The notes beneath the pieces were generated by a model. That model was not told the DNA's origin and searched no databases. It worked only from the letters and a program-made list of their open reading frames with translations. A program made the position numbers and the translations under genes. A stretch of DNA of 38,435 nt, from NCBI GenBank assembly GCA_913063055.1, contig CAJXZK010000017.1, positions 1 through 38,435 on the forward strand, in the 5' to 3' direction. Shown here in pieces: positions 15,733-22,962 of the stretch (positions within the stretch are counted from its first letter, which is position 1; each line of letters opens with the position of its first letter). This DNA is from an uncultured bacterium (GTDB lineage: Bacteria; Cyanobacteriota; Vampirovibrionia; Obscuribacterales; Obscuribacteraceae).

Positions 15733-15762
15733 TTGATCAATCAAGTTGTTCAACTTATAGCA
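15733..15762 (-). promoter_or_regulatory. Extended -10 promoter with overlapping palindromes
   Basis: Minus-strand TGCTATAAG (15754-15762) is an extended -10. Immediately downstream are a perfect inverted repeat AAGTTG-TT-CAACTT (15743-15756), which overlaps the -10, and the palindrome TTGATCAA (15733-15740). The position suggests a repressor operator at the transcription start. No -35 stands out. Confidence 0.5.
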
Positions 15763-15854
15763 AGTGTATTTGATTTTCACGCAGGGATAAACTTCCCTAA
15801 GTGAATATACATATAGATATGGCCAATTCTTGATTTAGGGCTCATATTAAGGAA

Positions 15855-16601
15855 TTAGTTTGCTTGTTCGGCGTAGCGGAAGAACTCGCTGGTCTTAGCT
15901 TTGAGTTCCACCATGTAGTTTTGCAATTCCACCCGCAGATTTTCTTTTTCCTCATCGTCGGCGTTGGCTGGTACCTCTAGCGGTTCGCCAAAAACGTAAA
16001 CCATCTTTGTATTAAGGTATGGGCAGTTGTAGCGGTCCCATGATTTCATCAAGTCGCGAGTTCTCGCCCGTGAGACTACTGGAATAATGGGCAGTTTGGT
16101 AATTTGCGCCAATCTAATTACTTCAGCTTTGACTATTTCAAATGGCCCCTTGGGGCCGTCCACCGGAAATAGAACGCTGCGATTGTGCTCGGCAGCGTTG
16201 ATCAAGTTGAATGCGCCTTTGACGCCGCCGTGAGTGCGGGAGCCGCGGGCTACTTCAAAGCCCATAAATTCAGCGGCTCTGGCGATCATTTCACCATCTC
16301 GTGAATTGCTGGCGATTAGACTCATGCGGTTGCGAGGGCTGAGGCCAAGCAATACATACATTTGGCCATGAAAGTATGCGTAGATGGCTGGCTTTAAGCT
16401 GGCGAGGCCGTCTTCACTATTACTCTGGGCGGAACTGGCTCTGACATAGGCTTTACTGGCTTCTGGTATGACCGCCATGACTCTATATGACAGGTCGTAA
16501 ACCGTAATGCCATATTTAAAGATACCTGCGAGACCTAAGACCCTCCATTTGTCAAGAAGGGGGTATTTCAAGAATAGGTCTTTGATTCGGAACTTTTTCA
16601 A
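15855..16601 (-). CDS. DUF374-family lysophospholipid acyltransferase-like protein
   Basis: Matches the DUF374 branch of the LPLAT acyltransferases: IYAYFHGQMYVL (catalytic His region), LIASNSRDGEMIARAAEFMG, GFEVARGSRTHGG, a VLFPVDGPKGP block, and KLPIIPVV followed by SWDRYNCPY. This family transfers acyl groups to lipid acceptors at the inner membrane; the substrate of this branch is not established. The 248-residue length is normal. The start is TTG with AAAAGG about seven bases before it. It is divergent from rpsO. Confidence 0.88.
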   Translation of the reverse strand: MKKFRIKDLFLKYPLLDKWRVLGLAGIFKYGITVYDLSYRVMAVIPEASKAYVRASSAQSNSEDGLASLKPAIYAYFHGQMYVLLGLSPRNRMSLIASNSRDGEMIARAAEFMGFEVARGSRTHGGVKGAFNLINAAEHNRSVLFPVDGPKGPFEIVKAEVIRLAQITKLPIIPVVSRARTRDLMKSWDRYNCPYLNTKMVYVFGEPLEVPANADDEEKENLRVELQNYMVELKAKTSEFFRYAEQAN

Positions 16602-16705
16602 GGGTTGCCTTTTTAGTGGTTTTAGCTTAGATGAGAAAAAGATTGGCTAATTTTATAGAATTCAAGTGGGCTGAGACCCGCAGGCGGTAAAGGCTCGGGT
16701 TTGTA

Positions 16706-16716
16706 TATGCTATTAT
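16706..16716 (+). promoter_or_regulatory. Probable rpsO promoter (extended -10)
   Basis: TATGCTATTAT ends in TG-C-TATTAT, an extended -10, about 55 bases before the rpsO ATG. No clear -35 accompanies it, as is common for extended -10 promoters. Confidence 0.5.
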
Positions 16717-16770
16717 CTACCAACGCCAAAAAATCGTAAGAACATCTATTAAAAAGACGGAAAAGAAGCA

Positions 16771-17040
16771 ATGCCACTTTTAGCTGATCGTAAGCAAGAG
16801 CTCATCCAAGGCCACCAAACGCACGGTAAAGATACTGGTTCGCCAGAAGTGCAGGTCGCCATGCTCACCGACCGAATTAACCAATTGACCGACCACCTGA
16901 GAACTCACTCTAAAGATTTCCACAGCAGACGTGGGCTTTTGATGATGGTTGGTAAGCGTCGTCGCCTTCTTCAATATTTGATGAAGGAAGACAATGAGCG
17001 TTACCGCAAGCTGATTGAAAAGCTTGGACTGAGACGCTAA
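16771..17040 (+). CDS. rpsO: 30S ribosomal protein S15
   Basis: 89 residues, the normal length. Family blocks present: [39 protein letters not shown] and [12 protein letters not shown]15 binds 16S rRNA early in small-subunit assembly. ATG start with a purine-rich GGAAAAG upstream. It is followed by its own terminator and then pnp, the arrangement seen in many bacteria. S15 often represses its own translation through its leader; nothing specific for that was identified here. Confidence 0.98.
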   Translation: MPLLADRKQELIQGHQTHGKDTGSPEVQVAMLTDRINQLTDHLRTHSKDFHSRRGLLMMVGKRRRLLQYLMKEDNERYRKLIEKLGLRR

Positions 17041-17052
17041 TAGCTTAGTTTT

Positions 17053-17087
17053 AAAAGGCGGGCCTTTGGCTCGCCTTTTTTGTTTTT
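17053..17087 (+). terminator. Intrinsic terminator between rpsO and pnp
   Basis: AAAAGGCG pairs with CGCCTTTT around an 11-base loop, followed by TTTGTTTTT. It should end most rpsO transcripts, leaving pnp to read-through or its own promoter. Confidence 0.85.
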
Positions 17088-17108
17088 GACGTTTTTGTTT
17101 TAGCTTTA

Positions 17109-17180
17109 GTGAAGTTCTCGAGTAGAGAACTTTCACTGGTATCCAGAAATATATTTTGTGCCCTTCAGGTGAAGAGGCAC
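17109..17180 (+). promoter_or_regulatory. Two hairpins in the pnp leader
   Basis: The first hairpin, about 17109-17136, pairs GTGAAGTTCTC with GAGAACTTTCAC around GAGTA, with one bulged base. The second, 17158-17180, is GTGCC-C-TTC-AGGT-GAA-GA-GGCAC. In E. coli the pnp leader forms a stem cut by RNase III as part of PNPase self-regulation; these hairpins sit in the equivalent place, but the same mechanism here is inference. Confidence 0.6.
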
Positions 17181-17221
17181 TAGCTGAATAAGCAGAAAAA
17201 GAAGATAGAGGAAAAGAAGAA

Positions 17222-19372
17222 GTGCAAGTAGAAGAACGTGCCGGTATTCGTCAAACCGAGATTGTTATTGACGGCAAGACTATCGTTGTTAAAACTGGTC
17301 GCATGGCCAAGCAATCCGGTGGCGCTGTAGAGATTTCTTGCGGCGAGACCATGGTTTTGGTAACAGCCACAGAGAGTAAGAAAGTCAGAGACGGTATCGA
17401 TTACTTCCCTTTGCTTGTTGACTACGAAGAGAAGCTTTATTCAGTAGGCCGCATTCCTGGATCTTTCGGTCGTCGTGAAGGTAAAGCACCTGATAAGTGC
17501 ATCCTTACAAGCCGTTTGATTGATCGCCCAATTCGCCCTCTATTTAAAGAAGGCTATCGCAATGACGTGCAAATAGTGGCTACCACTATGAGTGCCGATA
17601 TGGAAAACCCTGCAGATACTCTTGCCATGCTTGGTGCCAGTTTTGCTCTTGAGCTAGCCGGCTTGCCATTCAATGGTCCAGTTGGTGCCGTTCGCGTTGG
17701 CCGTGTTGACGGCAAACTCGTGGGTAACCCTACATACGAGCAGCTTGATAATTCAGATTTAGATTTGGTTGTCGCCGGTACTGAATCATCAATCATGATG
17801 GTTGAAGCCGGTTGCAATTTCGTCACTGAAAGAGACATTCTTGCTGCTATTGACTATGCTCACCAAATTATCAAGAAGCAGGTTGAAGCTCAAAGAGACT
17901 TCGTCAAAGCCGTTGGCCGTACCGTTAAAGAATTTGTCGCTCCACCTTGTTTGGAATCTTTGAAAGAGTTGGTCGCTGAGAAAGCTACTGAAGCACTTAA
18001 GGCTTCGATGGACTCAGTTACCGATAAGCAAGTGCGCCAAGGTCACATTGATGCAGCCATCAAGGCTATCAATGATGCCATCGCTGAACTTGAAGAAGGT
18101 CATGAGTTGAAGAGCGTTTCTGGCGGAAAAATCGCTGAATATCTCGAAAACTACGAAGCCGAATTGATGCGCGCCAAAGTGCTAGACACTGGTATTCGTG
18201 CCGATGGCCGCCGCTGTGATGAAGTTCGACCAATCACTGTTGAGTGTGGCGTTCTGCCCCGCACCCACGGTACTGGTTTGTTCACCAGAGGTACCACCCA
18301 AGTGCTTTCAGTAGCTACTTTGGGTATTGGTTCTGATGCTCAACGTCTTGATTCAGTTGACCCACAAACTGAAAAACGCTACATGCACCATTACAACTTC
18401 CCTGGTTTCTCCGTTGGCGAAGTAAAACCAATGCGTGGACCAGGCCGTCGTGAAATCGGCCACGGTGCTCTTGCTGAGCGTGCCTTGATTCCAGCTTTGC
18501 CAAGCCAAGATGAATTTCCTTATGTAATCCGGGTTGTGTCTGAAGTGCTTGAATCTAACGGTTCGACCTCAATGGCTTCCACCTGCGGTTCTTCTCTGTC
18601 ATTGATGGATGCCGGTGTGCCTCTCAAGGCCACAATCGGTGGTATCGCCATGGGCTTAATTTTGGAAGGCGACCGTTGCGCCGTTCTTACCGATATTCAG
18701 GGCCTAGAAGACTTCCTTGGCGACATGGACTTCAAAGTTACCGGTTCAAAAGAAGGCATCACTGCCTTACAAATGGACATCAAAATTGAAGGAATTTCTC
18801 TTGAGATCATGCGCATTGCTCTCGACCAAGCTAAGCGCGGTCGCGTGCATATCATCGATAAGATGGAAGCAGTGCTGCCAGCTCCTCGTGAAGAAATGTC
18901 ACCATGGGCTCCTCGCATTATTACCGTTCATATCAACCAAGAAGATATTGGCACGGTAATTGGACCAGGCGGCAAAATGATTCGTCGCATTATCGAAGAG
19001 ACTGGTGCCACCATCGACATCGAAGATGACGGTACCGTACGTATTGGTTCTGTTGACCAAGAAGGCGGAAGAGCCGCTCGTGACTGGATTGTTAACCTAG
19101 TAAAGCGCATCGAAGTCGGAGTGGTTTACTCTGGCCGAGTCACTAGAATCATTCCAGTTGGCTGTTTCGTTGAAGTGTTGCCTGGTAAAGAAGGCCTCGT
19201 CCATATTTCTCAACTAGAAAATAGACGTGTGGAAAAAGTTGAAGACGTTGTTGCAGTTGGTCAAAAAGTGATCGTCAAGGTCAAAGAAATTGACGAGCGC
19301 AATCGTGTCAACTTGACCATGAAAGGCGTCAGTGACGAAGAGAAAGCACTCTGTGAGCAACAGAATCCGTAG
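17222..19372 (+). CDS. pnp: Polyribonucleotide nucleotidyltransferase (PNPase)
   Basis: 716 residues with the full PNPase order: a first RNase PH-like domain (about 10-145), an all-helical linker (about 240-310), the catalytic second RNase PH domain (about 315-550), KH (about 565-625) with GPGGK, and S1 (about 633-702). Phosphate-binding SNGSTSMAS and the metal-binding aspartates in LEDFLGDMDF (D497, D503) are intact. It degrades RNA 3'-5' using phosphate and is usually part of the RNA degradosome. GTG start, with AGAGG ten bases upstream. The C-terminal codons overlap the start of the next gene by 41 bases. Confidence 0.98.
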   Translation: MQVEERAGIRQTEIVIDGKTIVVKTGRMAKQSGGAVEISCGETMVLVTATESKKVRDGIDYFPLLVDYEEKLYSVGRIPGSFGRREGKAPDKCILTSRLIDRPIRPLFKEGYRNDVQIVATTMSADMENPADTLAMLGASFALELAGLPFNGPVGAVRVGRVDGKLVGNPTYEQLDNSDLDLVVAGTESSIMMVEAGCNFVTERDILAAIDYAHQIIKKQVEAQRDFVKAVGRTVKEFVAPPCLESLKELVAEKATEALKASMDSVTDKQVRQGHIDAAIKAINDAIAELEEGHELKSVSGGKIAEYLENYEAELMRAKVLDTGIRADGRRCDEVRPITVECGVLPRTHGTGLFTRGTTQVLSVATLGIGSDAQRLDSVDPQTEKRYMHHYNFPGFSVGEVKPMRGPGRREIGHGALAERALIPALPSQDEFPYVIRVVSEVLESNGSTSMASTCGSSLSLMDAGVPLKATIGGIAMGLILEGDRCAVLTDIQGLEDFLGDMDFKVTGSKEGITALQMDIKIEGISLEIMRIALDQAKRGRVHIIDKMEAVLPAPREEMSPWAPRIITVHINQEDIGTVIGPGGKMIRRIIEETGATIDIEDDGTVRIGSVDQEGGRAARDWIVNLVKRIEVGVVYSGRVTRIIPVGCFVEVLPGKEGLVHISQLENRRVEKVEDVVAVGQKVIVKVKEIDERNRVNLTMKGVSDEEKALCEQQNP

Positions 19373-20432
19373 CAATACAGCTGCAAGGGCAAGCGCAGCT
19401 GCGCTTGCTTCCCTCTGCTGGCTGGTAGTGTCCTGTTTTCAGTTTGACTTGGGTGATTCTGGCTTTGGCCAGGCTGCTCAAGCACGCACTCACAAAGCAG
19501 CAGGGCATAAGACGGCTCAAAAGAGCAGTGCCAAGAGCAAATCAGGTTCTAGAACTCAAGTCGGTAAGAGGCATGGCGCAAGCCGTGCCTCTACTGCTTC
19601 GACCCGTTCCAGCGCCAGAAGAGGCAGCGCTCAAAGGACGAGTAGGCACTCGGCTTCGCGTCAAGCCTTGGGTCAGTCTCGTCATTCGCGCCATTCACGC
19701 CATTCAAGTTCGCTGGCGGCTCATTCTCGTTCGCGACACGGTCGTGTTAGCAGTGTTCACCCAAGTAGTCACGCCAGAGCCCATGCGGTTAGCCATCCGC
19801 CCTCGGTGGCCCATGTAGACGCTGGTCCTGCGGAAGTAGGCATTGGCCCAAGGGTGCGTAATTACTCTCTTCTCGCCCGCTCCTATGCACTTTACGACCA
19901 GGGTATTAACGAGCGTTTACGGGGCAACTATGGCTCAGCCACTGACAAGCTAGCCGAGTCAGTCAATTTGCTTGACCAGGCGCGCAGCAATCAGCGCGAT
20001 GGTGGGGCTTCGACTTTAGAGTCTATGGTTTTCTTCGAATTAGCTCAGGCCGCAGAGGCCGATGGTGATTTCATTTTGGCAAGAGACTCTTATGCCCACT
20101 GTCTGCGGGCTAAGCCTCAATATGTCGAAGCTTATTTACGCATAGTCAGTCTGCTGGCTAGCCAGGGGCAGTTACCTTTGGCCATGAACTGGCTCAAGGA
20201 AGGCTTGAAAGAGTGTCCCCATGACCCGAGGCTAAATGATTTGTCCACTGCGCTTTCCACCTTCATGGGCGGCTATAAACCAGCTCTTGAGCGTGACCCT
20301 GAGCCCGTAACCAAGCCTGTGGGACCAGAGACTTTGCCTAGCGAAGTTAGTCCCGAATCTAGTCCAGAGTCTAGTCCAAAGTCTTTGCCTGAAGCTCCCT
20401 CTGGCAGTCGTGAGACTGAGCCTGGGCAATAG
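19332..20432 (+). CDS. Secreted basic Ser/Arg/His-rich protein with C-terminal TPRs
   Basis: 366 residues. N-terminal signal sequence (hydrophobic ASAAALASLCWLVVSCF), with cleavage perhaps after QAAQA. Residues about 50-165 are low-complexity and strongly basic (SRHSRHSRHSS), probably disordered and able to bind acidic polymers. Residues about 175-310 hold TPR-like helices (YALYDQGINERLRGNYGSAT, then FELAQAAEADGDFILARDSY). The C-terminal tail repeats SSPES. The GTG start lies inside pnp, overlapping it by 41 bases in another frame; a second GTG seven codons on is possible. Overlap implies translation coupled to pnp. No family recognised beyond the TPRs. Confidence 0.72.
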   Translation: MTKRKHSVSNRIRSNTAARASAAALASLCWLVVSCFQFDLGDSGFGQAAQARTHKAAGHKTAQKSSAKSKSGSRTQVGKRHGASRASTASTRSSARRGSAQRTSRHSASRQALGQSRHSRHSRHSSSLAAHSRSRHGRVSSVHPSSHARAHAVSHPPSVAHVDAGPAEVGIGPRVRNYSLLARSYALYDQGINERLRGNYGSATDKLAESVNLLDQARSNQRDGGASTLESMVFFELAQAAEADGDFILARDSYAHCLRAKPQYVEAYLRIVSLLASQGQLPLAMNWLKEGLKECPHDPRLNDLSTALSTFMGGYKPALERDPEPVTKPVGPETLPSEVSPESSPESSPKSLPEAPSGSRETEPGQ

Positions 20433-20470
20433 TCCGCTTAGCGAGCTCCAGGAAATTTAAAGAAAATGAC

Positions 20471-20499
20471 CAAAGAAAAAGGGAGGTTTAACCCTCCCC
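20471..20499 (-). terminator. Terminator of the HU gene
   Basis: Minus strand: GGGAGGGTTAAACCTCCC followed by TTTTTCTTTG, a compact G/C-rich stem with a T-run 35-65 bases after the HU stop. Confidence 0.85.
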
Positions 20500-20535
20500 T
20501 TTAGCTTATTCAAACCACTTCGCAGTAGCCGTTGA

Positions 20536-20817
20536 CTATTTTTTGTCGACGGTATCTTTGAATTCTTTGCCAGGTTGGAAAGCAGGTACCTTTTTGGCAG
20601 GCACTTTGATTTTCTCGCCAGGTTTTTGTGGATTGTTTGTTTCGCGAGCTTGTCTGTCACGGCGCAAGAATGTTCCGAAACCTACCAAGGTGACACGATC
20701 ACCTTTGGCTACTACTTCGGTCACGACATCGGTGAAAGCGGCAAGCATTTCTTCGACGGACTTCTTGGTTGTGTTTGTACGAGCAGCGATTTCGGCAGCC
20801 AGTTCTGCTTTGTTCAC
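20536..20817 (-). CDS. hup: HU-family DNA-binding protein
   Basis: 93 residues, the standard HU length. Begins MNKAELAAEIAARTNTTKKS, with the GDRVTLVGFGTFLRRDRQAR core and the NPQKPGEKIKVPAKKVPAF arm region that inserts into the DNA minor groove. HU bends and compacts DNA. GTG start with an excellent AGGAGGA seven bases upstream. It is a single gene with its own terminator, convergent to the pnp-TPR unit. Confidence 0.96.
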   Translation of the reverse strand: MNKAELAAEIAARTNTTKKSVEEMLAAFTDVVTEVVAKGDRVTLVGFGTFLRRDRQARETNNPQKPGEKIKVPAKKVPAFQPGKEFKDTVDKK

Positions 20818-21115
20818 AGAGATTCCTCCTAGTATCCGGTCCTAAATTCAAAAGTACAACATAAAGTGTATTCTGGGCGGTCTAATAACCACGTGAGGGA
20901 CAAAGATACAGCACCTGTAAGGCTGACACAAGAGACTTGGCATAAATTGTCGCTCTTGATAAGCATTTGCCGTCATAATTGCCGTCATACTTGTAGAGAG
21001 GCCGCTTGCCAGGCGGTTTTTGCAGAGATGTCATTAAAGCTCAAAATAAGGGATAAAACGTGAAATATACTGCCGATTATGTGCGTAAAGAGAAGTCATT
21101 AAGGGAACAAAGATA
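20818..21115. other. 298-bp divergent spacer between HU and rsfS
   Basis: No credible ORF; the ORFs listed here are short and lack codon structure. It should hold both promoters, but no -35/-10 pair stands out. A short GCCGC/GCGGT stem followed by TTTTTG (about 21001-21020) resembles a weak plus-strand terminator with no gene before it, and GCCGTCATA occurs twice just upstream of it. Confidence 0.4.
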
Positions 21116-21529
21116 GTGTCAAATCCATTGAGTGGGGCTCCTTTGGGACCAATTAGCGTCGACGGTAAAACTATAGACGCCAGGACGGCAGCTTTTATTG
21201 CCGCCAATGCCTGCGAGAGCAAATTAGCTCAATCAGTAGTGGTACTTGATGTGGCTTCGGTGACTGTTTTAGCTGAATATTTTGTTTTTGCCGGCGGTGA
21301 GTCGGCGGCTCAAGTTAAAGCTATTGCAAATGCCGTAGACCAGGCTCTTGGAAGCCATGATTTCAAGCGCAAGTCGATTGAAGGCATGAGCGAAGCCCGT
21401 TGGGTCTTACTAGATTACGGTTCGGTGATAGTTCACGTTCTGCAAGAAAAAGAGAGAAGCTTTTATAAAATCGAGCAGTTCTGGAACCATGCATTGATTG
21501 TTGATCGCCAAGAATGGGTAGAAGAATAA
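21116..21529 (+). CDS. rsfS: Ribosomal silencing factor RsfS (YbeB/Iojap family)
   Basis: 137 residues. Family blocks visible: VVVLDVASVTVLAEYFVFAG, AQVKAIANAVDQAL, then EGMSEARWVLLDYGSVIVHV and FYKIEQFW. RsfS binds ribosomal protein L14 (uL14) on the large subunit and blocks joining of the subunits when nutrients are scarce. GTG start with AAGGGA nine bases upstream. Usually found with nadD; here the neighbour is an NHL protein instead. Confidence 0.95.
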   Translation: MSNPLSGAPLGPISVDGKTIDARTAAFIAANACESKLAQSVVVLDVASVTVLAEYFVFAGGESAAQVKAIANAVDQALGSHDFKRKSIEGMSEARWVLLDYGSVIVHVLQEKERSFYKIEQFWNHALIVDRQEWVEE

Positions 21530-21585
21530 GCGTAGGGTAATTTTTGCTCTGATAAGTTACGAGGCGTTTTTGAGGGACATTTGCT

Positions 21586-22734
21586 ATGAGCTTTAGGACC
21601 AGGCTACAGGGGTTCGTCGATAGCCGGCAGAAAATTCAAATCTGGTACGGTATGGGTTGCCATAACACCGTCACCGGACGAGTTCTATCTGTTGACCATG
21701 ACCACATTGACGTCGAGTCGTATTCCCATGAGAGCGACGGTCAGATTCATATTCGTCGCATACTAGTTCCTTTGCACTTAATTTTGCACATTGACATAAC
21801 CTCTGCTGAGGTCAGTGAAGATGATGAAGGAGCGCTAGTAACCGAAAAGGAGTCTAAGGGGAGCGGTTCGTCAGTTTCCGTTATTGACCTTCCCGATGCT
21901 CCCCGTGGATACGCTGTACGGATACTTTCTCAACTAAATTCGCAATATTCCAATCGCTTCTCTCGAATGACCGCCGGACCAGGCGGAATTTATTTCTCTT
22001 GTGACGGTTCGGTCTGGTTTATCGACGGTAATGGCCAATTGAGCGAGTACGCTCGCATTCGTGGCAATAGCACGATTTCAGGCCTGCGCTTTGACCGCAA
22101 AGGCGTTCTTTACGTCGCTACCATTCAGGGTACTGTTTACAAAATTGACCCCAACAAGTCAGGTCGTATTCTTGCTCAGCTTGATGGCAACCTCACGGGC
22201 GGGGGCACTTTCTTGTCTGATATCGCCATCGGTGCCAGAGAAGAAGTTTATGTCTCTAACTTCCCTTCAAACACTGGCGGCGTCTTTAAGATAGACAAGA
22301 CTGGTGAGTATGAGGTTCTGCTCGGTGGGCCAGGTCATGGCACCCAGGGCTTGCTGCTCGAGCGTGATGGCTTCCTCTGGTGCTTAGAACATGCCTCTGG
22401 TTGTGTGGTTAAACGCTCATTAGATGGCCGTGAAGTAGCTCGCATTCAAGTAGCTGAGTCAGAGAGCTTCAACTTTGCTGACGGCTACGATGGCAACTTG
22501 GCTATGGACAGCCTCGACCGGCTATATATCACAGCCGGACGTGCTGGCACTGTCATCCGTGTCAATCGCGAAGGCCGCGCCGAAACTTTCCTCACCGGAC
22601 TGGTTAACCCGACAGGTGTTGCTTTTGGTCACGATGGCGCCCTCTTCGTTCTCGAAGCTGGACGCTCAAGAGTGCTGAAAGTAGCGGCTCTCGACAAAAC
22701 TGAGCGGAGTGAATCGGCTAAAGCCCTTTCTTAG
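21586..22734 (+). CDS. NHL-type beta-propeller protein with a small N-terminal beta domain
   Basis: 382 residues, ATG start with GAGGGA eight bases upstream. From about residue 105 the sequence shows repeated propeller blades of the NHL/SMP-30 type: GLRFDRKGVLYVATIQGTVY, then DIAIGAREEVYVSNFP, LAMDSLDRLYITAGRAGT and GVAFGHDGALFVLEAGRSR. Residues 1-75 are separate: KIQIWYGMGCHNTVTGRVLS then RRILVPLHLILHIDI, a small strand-rich unit resembling an Sm/LSm fold. Neither signal peptide nor membrane helix is present, so it is probably cytoplasmic. It lies 56 bases after rsfS and is likely co-transcribed. Function unknown. Confidence 0.78.
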   Translation: MSFRTRLQGFVDSRQKIQIWYGMGCHNTVTGRVLSVDHDHIDVESYSHESDGQIHIRRILVPLHLILHIDITSAEVSEDDEGALVTEKESKGSGSSVSVIDLPDAPRGYAVRILSQLNSQYSNRFSRMTAGPGGIYFSCDGSVWFIDGNGQLSEYARIRGNSTISGLRFDRKGVLYVATIQGTVYKIDPNKSGRILAQLDGNLTGGGTFLSDIAIGAREEVYVSNFPSNTGGVFKIDKTGEYEVLLGGPGHGTQGLLLERDGFLWCLEHASGCVVKRSLDGREVARIQVAESESFNFADGYDGNLAMDSLDRLYITAGRAGTVIRVNREGRAETFLTGLVNPTGVAFGHDGALFVLEAGRSRVLKVAALDKTERSESAKALS

Positions 22735-22761
22735 GGTCGAAGCCAGGCATACTCAGCTGGC

Positions 22762-22797
22762 AAATTAGTTCGAAAATTAGTTCGAAAATTGGTTCGA
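22762..22797 (+). repeat. Three tandem 12-bp repeats
   Basis: AAATTAGTTCGA twice, then AAATTGGTTCGA, directly after the NHL gene and before the terminator. Non-coding. Confidence 0.9.
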
Positions 22798-22852
22798 TCT
22801 ATTTCTCAATGCCGTTGCTCCTCCGCCAGATGGTCAGCCAAATACAGCCGTA

Positions 22853-22890
22853 AAAAATGTCCGACTTTCGCCTGAAAATCGGACATTTTT
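22853..22890 (+). terminator. Bidirectional intrinsic terminator
   Basis: AAAATGTCCGA pairs with TCGGACATTTT. A T-run follows on the plus strand and the A-run before it gives a T-run on the minus strand, so it can end both the rsfS-NHL unit and the convergent FadD gene. Confidence 0.9.
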
Positions 22891-22962
22891 GTATCTAGCT
22901 TTTTGCTGTCCAGTCAGTATTAGCTGACCGGATATGACCGGTTTTGCTGCTCACGCGCTTTC

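Noticed and set aside
19444-19818. 124-residue ORF overlapping the Ser/Arg-rich gene
   Set aside because: An alternate-frame reading of the low-complexity repeat region; the exported TPR frame continues through it with a coherent signal peptide and TPRs.
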